From assembly GCA_002412645.1 (NCBI GenBank), contig DHVL01000050.1:1-12070 (forward strand): a stretch of DNA of 12,070 nt, written 5' to 3'. The notes beneath the pieces are model-generated. The model ran no database searches, was not told the DNA's origin, and was given only the letters and a program-made list of their open reading frames with translations. Positions 8,501 to 12,070 of this stretch are shown one piece after another. Numbering within the stretch: position 1 is the first letter of the stretch; every line of letters starts with the position of its first letter. This DNA comes from Candidatus Dojkabacteria bacterium UBA5209. GTDB lineage: Bacteria; Patescibacteriota; Dojkabacteria; SC72. Position numbers and translations under genes: made by a program.

Positions 8501-10021
8501 GTTGTTAGAGACTTAAGAAATATGACATTAACGTGGTATATAAACGGTAAGATGACAAATACTATAGCTGCTACATATGCATCAGCTACCGCAAGTAGTC
8601 TTCCCGCTTACATTGGTAATGGATATACGAATCCATACGCTGGAATCATAGACGAAGTTCGTCTCTCTGATATCCCCCGTAGTGCAGATGAAATACGTCA
8701 ATCATATGAGATAGGGATGAGAACACACCCAATTAAAGTAAACTTTAAAGCAAATCTACTATCAGGAAATCTAATTAGTAGTTCTGGTGATTACTCCTTC
8801 TCTATTGATGAAAGACCATATGGTGGTAACAACTATATAGAACACTTAGAAATAGGAGATAAGATAATAGTAAAAGAAAATTACAACGGAGTAGAATATA
8901 TAGCACAAGGTAATATAGCTACAAGAAACAAGGATACAGGTGCTGTAACAGTAAGCGGTTGGGACAGTGGTAGCACATTCCCAAGTGGAGGATATACAGT
9001 AAATTCTACTGTATTTAAATGGCAATTAGAGTATGTAAACCTAAGAGAAAACCATCCGGATGATGTAAGTGATATATCTAGATTAACATTTAGTAAAACT
9101 ACAGATATAGGAGCTAATTTTTGGATAGATGATGTAAGGTTAACATCATATGGTAAAACATCAAACAATACACTAACACCTGCAGATTCATACCTATATG
9201 GAAGCTCAGATAACAGCTTGGTAGCATACTTCCCAATGGATGAAACATCAGGACAGTTAGTAAAGAATGTAGCAAGTACTAAGAGTGGTATCGCTACTGG
9301 AACAACAGTTACAACAGGTTACAGTGGTAATGCTAGAAGTTTTGATGGAAGTAGTGATTATATATCTGTAGCTGATACGCCTTCTCTAGATGGTATGGAC
9401 CAGTTATCCTTATCCACATGGGTCAAAGTTAACTCTTTTTCTTCTCAAACGGTAGTACCTATTGGAAAAGATGTTAATAGCGTTTCATATCGTATTAATA
9501 TTGCTCCTTCTGGACAACTTTCTTTTGTGGTAGCTACCTCTAATAATTCATGGTATTCAACAGGGACAGTCGTAGATTCATCAGTGAGTCTTACAACAGG
9601 GAAATGGTATCATATTGCTGCTATATATGATGGTAGTAGAGTGAGAATTTATGTCAATGGTCAATTAACAGGGACGGGTTCTCAGGATATCTCTGGGAAT
9701 ATTCTTAATTCAGATTCAGAAGTTCATTTTGGGAAATCTTCTTCTGCTAATATTGACTACTTCAACGGTATGCTTGACGAAGTCCGTGTATACAATAGAG
9801 CATTAAGTGCAGATGAAATACTCTTACAATATGATTCTAGAATGAAATATGTACAATATTCTCCAATGTTTAGTAGGTGGGATAATAATACAGACCTAGA
9901 CCTATATCTCTCTGGCTTAACAGTAAACTACACACCAGATGGTCCTACAATGGATCAAGTAATGAGACATGGTAAATGGTTTACAGGAGGAGTAAAACAA
10001 CCATATTGGTGGGCTAAATAA
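2528..10021 (+). CDS. Giant membrane-anchored multi-LamG surface protein (2497 aa)
   Basis: Probable cell-surface adhesion or glycan-binding protein. A basic N-terminus (residues 1-18) is followed by one hydrophobic helix (19-36), which fits an uncleaved signal anchor with everything after it outside. Residues about 40-345 form a beta-rich domain ending in the 'YPVRIDPSIV' motif found in wall-associated and RHS-like secreted proteins. Six LamG/concanavalin-like domains follow: 352-752 (with an inserted module), 796-1007, 1048-1242, 1276-1497, 1723-2064 (with an inserted module) and 2229-2439. Each has the signature set: W/Y-K-M-D-E near the start, F-DG-DY, 'W.HVA' or 'WSHVV', 'YING', and a closing 'IDEVRIYNRALS'-like strand. 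A PA14-like domain (1512-1671, with DGDD at 1579-1582) sits between LamG4 and LamG5, and another beta domain (2066-2209) between LamG5 and LamG6. The tail ends GKWFTGGVKQPYWWAK. Twelve of 13 cysteines fall in local pairs. There is no enzyme motif, LPXTG or C-terminal TM. The ATG at 2528 is chosen because the TM anchor follows at once. Ligand unknown. Confidence 0.93.
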   Translation: MKKLPKIKRSKSLNRLLKYIPPLAIVLVLLIVFFAIKPKSNDNIFSLESGNNAILENINPNFSVQFGEQENPESQWVRFEAKASPKNPFEENKKSFLSKVIDSIKPKDKYGIEMSLKGIQLSQTDQLEGVDEDVLTVAELLGSSEIKTSVELVESGRVIGENNDEPVAKATVINKDVVEGVDIEYQILEGVGLKEEIVIRSLEEYTKECEGNISECKLPLNEFIFDIKLDEGLQLKYDWFTYKGKSTKGYYFTDSKGNYVAHFLPNWAIDLNGSKTYDIDFEIEEKDDNNYEAKVTVDINWLFSPERLYPVRIDPSIVHDTKTEFDTGYNYGTEVVDGPKVQIKEYDPVDSNTIGYWKMDDTDPAKIPKDCSALRQAGVTHSGQYLIDPDGSGAGAPFVAYCDMSYDGGGWTLLDNFVSSNAGDTDPYGAAIGGSNIKTGTDLTNAGYTTYYTSIENTSYTRVNGYLQMFYSGAEYGYIQKTLPSYANQVYVKWGNWYTGTATLSIGGSVVQSLGASYGAATYQGSYSSGNAIRFQENGIFWAGEIWVRDTNASAAPLLTIEDSSGSNNHGIADATKQVDGIDSYAREFDGANDIVQIPDSTDLRMTTGGTISAWIYPRSYGEGNYGRIVDKGTDNVGTNGYYFSLNSATQSTQFRINASTQTMGHNGAVKLYEWQHVAVTFTNTVKKMYLNGEDITASGGTDVGLPPNVTGDIRIGQVANSLLRTFDGYIDEVYMSSSVFTDSEIKEMYLNSIVERDGFHKSSELDLGSNSFLDDITWDAYGDATNEEEPFSTTGLVAQWNFNEKSGTTAASGGSCGSSCNGTLTSMTTTGQDVSISSGWTYNGKKFGDGAIVFDGTDDRVVISSHSSLGLTTGLTIEAWVKPYSYSTGGYNHILDKHGTYGLSIYNGKPSLYMTAGGWWQPDISPLELNKWSHVVATYNGINKTLFVNGRQVAQTLQSGSIGITSNAVGIGATSAGPYYFNGVIDTTRVFSRALTTSEVISHYKHGDIDIKYRTSLDGTTWSEWNGGSEKKIETMEGNLCSTDIHGLVAYYPMDETSGTVMYDANGSNNANLSGSYITEGKHGKSRSFINSSDAAIVSSEISLASTSYTIETWFKWPLTSGGSWNTLTRGSTGDHQVIVQRSTMLLGSYSQDAAAFVSSGFYINTLDDGWHHLAAVASDATTRFFIDGKHVGTAAFKSTRGIYAIGNYQGGGQQFGTIDEFKLYNIELTPQQIYRNFLQGAKINSAISTEKSNIRMEGDSSMRITSSNYSSDGYTAAHWKLDEVSGTGAYLKDSSRFGNNGTPVGAVYSEGKFDGARDFNGSTNYLNIGSAVAPALPVTISAWVRPDSVHSGHIVNTGKNQAAVHYHNGVWMTLYNNQVNIGFGNNTACGPSARREVATASATVPVGKWSHVVGVMESDTAMKIYINGESVTLGAYGGTATFLANDLSLPGSIGAMTDCGSGARTLYFDGKIDEVAIINRAYSNSEVKELYNAGHGNDVGKEIESNVKEGILMTRYPGNVGHPNNLAEMIADFQPATVYTKEIVDRAVHRDFGDYYNTMYSTEMEALVSGTWQFAVDGDDAVIVSVGGTTVAGKYGPGGQCNCFTYAGSISLTAGSKYIVNVWQNEDAGGDSAQLWYKDPNDTAWKHFSVSNISGSAKLRAYDLSLDYVNTSSYITNGMPSLSSLPEYTALPFWIASDKVGTNLELRYGESEYVNYEPDRYTIGHWDLEDRSFLDSSGNNLHGRDYYGIEYGIKSSNLTLIANQWNGVANNGELDITCPGGDAACYIINMDGEQLSTPSINYGAALIENAVQNAFLMYSPSLTGQGITPYASGSNNFIAVRYTSGVWQYDNNTAWVTFTPTTSNILVASLVTGNPTITGLVQITINPPTPTGGKIGNGMQFDGTNYIHLKSPAQLQMTGNQTLEMWLYPTDMTIRRNPFAKAYGGEGTITQETSGVLNYYYGTAGANATPYQSIGSVEPVTPYTWNHIAVVRDLRNMTLTWYINGKMTNTIAATYASATASSLPAYIGNGYTNPYAGIIDEVRLSDIPRSADEIRQSYEIGMRTHPIKVNFKANLLSGNLISSSGDYSFSIDERPYGGNNYIEHLEIGDKIIVKENYNGVEYIAQGNIATRNKDTGAVTVSGWDSGSTFPSGGYTVNSTVFKWQLEYVNLRENHPDDVSDISRLTFSKTTDIGANFWIDDVRLTSYGKTSNNTLTPADSYLYGSSDNSLVAYFPMDETSGQLVKNVASTKSGIATGTTVTTGYSGNARSFDGSSDYISVADTPSLDGMDQLSLSTWVKVNSFSSQTVVPIGKDVNSVSYRINIAPSGQLSFVVATSNNSWYSTGTVVDSSVSLTTGKWYHIAAIYDGSRVRIYVNGQLTGTGSQDISGNILNSDSEVHFGKSSSANIDYFNGMLDEVRVYNRALSADEILLQYDSRMKYVQYSPMFSRWDNNTDLDLYLSGLTVNYTPDGPTMDQVMRHGKWFTGGVKQPYWWAK
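3626..4201 (+). other. Fibrinogen-C-like module inserted inside LamG1
   Basis: Encodes residues about 367-558 of the giant protein. LamG1 opens normally with 'TIGYWKMDDTD' and is then interrupted; the expected next LamG segment, 'EDSSGSNNHG', resumes only at about residue 562. The start of the insert matches the opening of fibrinogen C-terminal/collagen COLF-type domains: Cys371, then SGQYLIDPDG, PFVAYCDM with Cys402, and DGGGWTLL (Trp411). After about residue 414 the similarity fades into a Gly/Ser/Tyr-rich beta segment without the usual calcium-binding loop, so only the first 45 residues can be assigned. Cys371 and Cys402 probably form the first disulfide of that fold. Confidence 0.75.
5320..6773 (+). 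repeat. Six LamG copies: short exact DNA repeats within the giant gene
   Basis: The LamG copies are mostly diverged, but some core motifs are identical at DNA level. A 20-nt stretch encoding 'KWSHVV' is shared by LamG2 (5320-5339) and LamG4 (6754-6773). An 18-nt stretch encoding 'MDETSG' is shared by LamG3 (5690-5707) and LamG6 (9236-9253). These could be traces of internal duplication or recombination, or chance under conserved protein motifs and a narrow codon set. Confidence 0.45.
7061..7540 (+). other. PA14-like domain within the giant protein
   Basis: Encodes residues about 1512-1671, between LamG4 and LamG5. The pattern resembles the PA14 carbohydrate-binding fold: 'MTRYPGN' at the start, 'GTWQFAVDGDDAVIVSVGG' in the centre (matching the family's 'F.v.sDDG..l.idg'), then 'LTAGSKYIVNVWQNEDAGGDSAQLWY' (matching 'L.aG.y.i.v.y....g.a...l.w'). 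The DGDD stretch at 1579-1582 is where PA14 domains often bind calcium and sugar. A small 'GGQCNCF' insertion adds a close Cys pair. The assignment rests on pattern only. Confidence 0.6.
7793..8206 (+). other. 138-residue module inserted inside LamG5
   Basis: Encodes residues 1756-1893. LamG5 begins normally ('TIGHWDLEDRSFLDSSGNNLHG' through 'GIEYGI') and resumes with 'GGKIGNGMQFDGTNYIHL', so the material between interrupts one domain. The insert has a Cys pair ('ITCPGGDAACYI'), a helical-looking 'GAALIENAVQNAFLMYSPS' segment, then a beta-rich 'NNFIAVRYTSGVWQYDNNTAWVTFTP' stretch ending in 'LVASLVTGNPTITGLV'. The last part resembles small beta modules seen repeatedly in large secreted bacterial proteins, but I cannot name a family. 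Its insertion point is one loop later than that of the LamG1 insert. Confidence 0.65.
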
Positions 10022-10037
10022 AAAAGTTAATATAATA

Positions 10038-10043
10038 TATACT
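10038..10043 (+). promoter_or_regulatory. Possible -10 element (TATACT) 5 nt before the cyclophilin ATG
   Basis: The 27-nt gap contains overlapping -10-like hexamers: a perfect TATAAT at 10031-10036 and TATACT at 10038-10043. The second ends 5 nt before the ATG at 10049, the same spacing as upstream of the giant gene. Either would give a leader of roughly 0-6 nt. No clear -35 box is visible. The only purine-rich stretch, AGG at 10045-10047, is too close to the ATG to act as a normal ribosome binding site. Confidence 0.35.
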
Positions 10044-10048
10044 TAGGT

Positions 10049-10681
10049 ATGTCATCTTTAAAAAGCAGTTTAGGAGAAAATAATAAATTCATACTCTTAG
10101 CAGTAGCACTCTTAGCAATATCAATGATAATACTGTTTGCAATGAACAAAGGATTGTACAATCCGAGTATTCCAGTACAAACATATTCACAAGCAGAACA
10201 GTTCATAGAAGAAGGGGTAGACTACCAAATAACGGTAAAAACGGTATACGGAAATATAAACATTGATTTGTATGAACAAAAAGCTCCTGAGAATGTAAAT
10301 AGTTTACTGTTTTTAATAAGTAAGAGATATTACGAAGACCTAACATTCCATAGGGTAATAAAGGATTTTGTAATACAAGCAGGAGATACAAAAGGAGATG
10401 GCACAGGTAATCCTGGATATAGTGTAAGCCTAGAGAATACACAGGAAAGCTTCTTGGACTACACTGTAGGAATGGCTAATGCTTCACAGTTTTTCATAGT
10501 ATTACCTAACTCAGACAAAACAGATTTTAATGGTAAGTTTACACCCATAGGGAGAGTAACTACTGGCTTTGCAGTAGTAGATTCAATTGCAAAAGTAGAG
10601 GTTGATGAAAACTACAAGCCTTTTAATGATGTAATCATTGAATCAATTCAAATTACAGAGCAACCTGCTACAGGTCTTTAA
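10049..10681 (+). CDS. Membrane-anchored cyclophilin-type peptidyl-prolyl cis-trans isomerase
   Basis: Speeds cis-trans isomerisation of X-Pro bonds during protein folding; the anchor places it outside the membrane. The 210-residue product has a single N-terminal TM helix (14-32) with no lipobox cysteine, a linker to about residue 60, then a cyclophilin domain. Visible family motifs are 'TVYGNINIDLY', 'FHRVIKDFVIQAGD' (100-113), 'GDGTGNPGY' (117-124), 'MANASQFFIV' (142-151) and 'NGKFTPIGRV' (161-170). Arg102, Phe107, Gln110, Gln147 and Phe149 match the catalytic Arg55, Phe60, Gln63, Gln111 and Phe113 of human cyclophilin A. The cyclosporin-contacting Trp121 position appears to be Phe160. The loop that normally reads GPNTNG between 'MANA' and 'SQFFI' is deleted. 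There are no cysteines. It lies 27 nt after two large exported proteins with paired cysteines, so helping them fold is plausible but inferred. The Met at 10049 is supported by the TM anchor that follows. Confidence 0.92.
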   Translation: MSSLKSSLGENNKFILLAVALLAISMIILFAMNKGLYNPSIPVQTYSQAEQFIEEGVDYQITVKTVYGNINIDLYEQKAPENVNSLLFLISKRYYEDLTFHRVIKDFVIQAGDTKGDGTGNPGYSVSLENTQESFLDYTVGMANASQFFIVLPNSDKTDFNGKFTPIGRVTTGFAVVDSIAKVEVDENYKPFNDVIIESIQITEQPATGL

Positions 10682-10705
10682 TATTCAGAATATATTCATA
10701 CTAAT

Positions 10706-10725
10706 CATCTACAATTTTGTAGATG
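10706..10725 (+). promoter_or_regulatory. Perfect hairpin covering the comEA start codon
   Basis: CATCTACAA at 10706-10714 and TTGTAGATG at 10717-10725 are perfect reverse complements separated by TT. In RNA this would fold as an 8-bp stem with a 4-nt loop. The last three bases of the 3' arm are the comEA ATG. No run of T follows, so it is a poor intrinsic terminator for the cyclophilin gene. It could hide the start codon, or be a protein-binding site or chance. Confidence 0.5.
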
Positions 10726-11412
10726 GAGTCCTCAATCAAAACAAAAAATATCCTAATCTTACTCTCACTTTTTCTGCTGGGTTTCTTTCTCGGTATTGCA
10801 ATATCCAATATAGAAAAGGAAAACATTGATCTAATACTAAGTCAACTTAGAAAAGAAAGTACTCTAGATATACAAATAGAGGAGGTAGAACAGGTAGAAG
10901 AAGTTGTTGAAGTAGAGGAGGAAGAAGAGATTGATCCATGTCCAGTAAGGGTCGATATTGCAGGAGCTGTTAAAAATCCAGGTGTTTACTGTTTAGAAAA
11001 AGATAGTGCAGTAATAGATGTGGTTAAGAAAGCAGGGGGATTAATACAGAGTGTTGCATACAAATACTTAGGAATGAAAGTAAATCTAGCGACATTGCTA
11101 ACAGATAATTCGAAGATATACATACCCTTTGAAGAGGATTCCATCTGTGAATTAATACAATTCAAACTACCAAAAGATGTTATAAACATTACAGAACCTA
11201 AACCTCCAGAGGAGCAACAGGGACCTTCAAATGAGTGTGTAAGTATCAATAGTGCAAGTAAGAGTGAATTAGAGACTCTGGCAGGTGTAGGACCCTCTAC
11301 GGCCCAAAAGATAATTGATGGTAGACCATATGAAATATTAGAAGACATTTTAAATGTAAGTGGGATAGGGGAGTCTACATTTGAGAAATTTAAAGATCAG
11401 ATATGCTTGTAA
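10723..11412 (+). CDS. comEA: ComEA: membrane-anchored DNA-binding competence protein (SLBB + helix-hairpin-helix)
   Basis: Surface DNA receptor for natural transformation; ComEA binds incoming double-stranded DNA and passes it to the ComEC channel. The 229-residue product has an N-terminal TM helix (9-28), a strongly acidic Glu/Val linker (53-71), an SLBB domain (about 75-137, 'VRVDIAGAVKNPGVYCLEKDS...IYIPFEED') and a C-terminal paired helix-hairpin-helix domain: 'INSASKSELETLAGVGPSTAQKII' (175-198) and 'ILEDILNVSGIGESTFEKFK' (205-224). The LAGVGP and VSGIGE turns are the backbone-phosphate-binding hairpins. This is the standard ComEA order. Cys172 and Cys228 flank the HhH domain and Cys73 and Cys90 lie in the SLBB region, so disulfides are possible. 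The ATG at 10723 is chosen because the TM begins seven residues later and the next methionine is at residue 118. It lies 41 nt after the cyclophilin gene and overlaps comEC by 10 nt. Confidence 0.95.
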   Translation: MESSIKTKNILILLSLFLLGFFLGIAISNIEKENIDLILSQLRKESTLDIQIEEVEQVEEVVEVEEEEEIDPCPVRVDIAGAVKNPGVYCLEKDSAVIDVVKKAGGLIQSVAYKYLGMKVNLATLLTDNSKIYIPFEEDSICELIQFKLPKDVINITEPKPPEEQQGPSNECVSINSASKSELETLAGVGPSTAQKIIDGRPYEILEDILNVSGIGESTFEKFKDQICL

Positions 11413-12070
11413 AAGCACTCAAGTATTTTATATGCAGATTTCTTTGTTTAATACTGTTTTTCAAAGAGTTTAAGGTAGTAGTACTCTGTTTTACAATTTT
11501 AACAACAGTAATTCTAGTACAAAATACCTTAGAGGAAGAGCTTTTCTCATCTCTAGACTACAGTTTAGATCTAATTCTTTCAAATATACCTCTTTTACCA
11601 TTTTTAATACCCACCTTCTTAGTTTCACAGAGGCCTATTCTCGCTGTTCACAATTTAATATCAACTATGATTATCTCTTCTTTGACTGTTTTCTTTGTAG
11701 TCCTATCTCTGTGTTCAACATACTCCAAAATATTACCAAAAATTCAAAACATCCAAAGTTTCATGGGCCAAAATGTTTCTTTGGAAGGCAAAATACTCTC
11801 AGTCGAGAATAATGGCCAGTACATATTGGAGAGTAAGGGAGGACAAGTCGGAGACATATTACTTAAAGTAGATGAATATACTGATTTACAACCAGGTTTT
11901 CACTGTAAAATATCAGGAATACTTGTGGAACCAAAAAGTTTTGAAGACTTTGATTACAAAAGATATCTTTACAGAAAGGGGATATACAGTATTTTAGAAG
12001 TAAATGAATATGAATGTAGTGAGAAAGGCTTTAACTTACTCTTACTTAGATCTAAGTTAGAAAAAGTAAT
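11403..12070 (+). CDS. comEC: ComEC/Rec2 DNA-uptake channel, N-terminal part (3' partial)
   Basis: Inner-membrane channel that carries single-stranded DNA into the cell during transformation. The frame opens at ATG 11403 and runs without a stop to the window end (222 codons plus 2 nt). Hydrophobic segments lie at about 24-39, 62-75 and 86-106. They are followed by an OB-fold-like segment of the ComEC N-terminal (DUF4131) type, about residues 119-200: 'VSLEGKILSVENNGQYILES' and 'GFHCKISGILVEPKSF', then the telling 'FDYKRYLYRKGIYSIL' at 183-198, which matches the family's 'FDYxxYLxxxGI' signature. The competence-family TM bundle and the metallo-beta-lactamase domain would lie beyond the window. 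ATGCTTGTAA joins the comEC start and comEA stop, so the genes overlap by 10 nt and translational coupling is likely. I see no Shine-Dalgarno sequence. Confidence 0.9.
   Translation, partial: MLVKALKYFICRFLCLILFFKEFKVVVLCFTILTTVILVQNTLEEELFSSLDYSLDLILSNIPLLPFLIPTFLVSQRPILAVHNLISTMIISSLTVFFVVLSLCSTYSKILPKIQNIQSFMGQNVSLEGKILSVENNGQYILESKGGQVGDILLKVDEYTDLQPGFHCKISGILVEPKSFEDFDYKRYLYRKGIYSILEVNEYECSEKGFNLLLLRSKLEKV

Noticed and set aside
10681..10697. Inverted repeat ATATTC-A-GAATAT and the palindrome GAATATATTC after the cyclophilin stop
   Set aside because: It is very short and AT-only around the centre, with no GC-rich stem or following T tract. It could be an operator but is easily produced by chance in AT-rich DNA, so I do not call it a terminator or operator.
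10986..11348. 120-codon open frame on the - strand opposite comEA
   Set aside because: comEA is clearly recognisable across the same bases (SLBB and HhH motifs). The reverse product has no motif and no plausible upstream signal.
1..12070. Recoded UGA (glycine), as in Gracilibacteria/SR1
   Set aside because: The genes read through without in-frame UGA, and glycines use GGN throughout, so no alternative code is needed.

Overview
The window is AT-rich, reads entirely on the + strand, and is almost all coding. It holds five consecutive genes, two of them cut by the window edges. All stop codons are TAA or TAG, tryptophan is TGG and arginine is mostly AGA/AGG, so the standard bacterial code fits. 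The gene content points to an uncultured Candidate Phyla Radiation (Patescibacteria) bacterium, for example a Dojkabacteria- or Katanobacteria-like lineage: very large secreted LamG-repeat proteins with a 'YPVRIDP' domain, surface proteins with phage-tail-fibre-like GIGT repeats, and ComEA/ComEC competence genes. That assignment is inference; no rRNA or other phylogenetic marker is present.

Layout. (1) 1-2487: a secreted, tail-fibre-like beta-repeat protein, missing only its extreme N-terminus. (2) 2528-10021: a giant 2497-residue membrane-anchored protein that takes up about 62% of the window. Its order is N-terminal TM anchor, a 'YPVxIDP' domain, six LamG/concanavalin-like domains, a PA14-like domain and a conserved-looking C-terminal tail. 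Two of the LamG domains carry foreign domains inserted inside them: a fibrinogen-C-like module in LamG1 and a 138-residue module in LamG5. (3) 10049-10681: a membrane-anchored extracytoplasmic cyclophilin-type peptidyl-prolyl isomerase. (4) 10723-11412: ComEA, with TM anchor, acidic linker, SLBB and paired HhH motifs. (5) 11403 to the window end: the N-terminal part of the DNA-uptake channel ComEC, whose start codon overlaps the comEA stop region.

How the parts may fit together. The first two products are exported and rich in cysteines that come in local pairs. They look like surface or adhesion proteins that would fold outside the membrane. The cyclophilin would act in the same compartment. 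ComEA binds incoming DNA at the cell surface and ComEC carries it across the membrane. Co-expression is plausible: gaps are 40, 27, 41 and -10 nt, all genes point the same way, and I see no intrinsic terminator. It is not proven.

Non-coding DNA amounts to about 110 nt in three short gaps. None of the four visible gene starts has a recognisable Shine-Dalgarno sequence. Two have a TATA-like hexamer exactly 5 nt before the ATG, and one start codon is buried in a perfect hairpin. No stretch over 300 nt lacks a gene. I saw no tRNA, rRNA, CRISPR array or insertion sequence. There is no clear sign of an undescribed multi-gene defence or mobile system. The most unusual material is the architecture of the giant protein and the way these genes appear to start translation.
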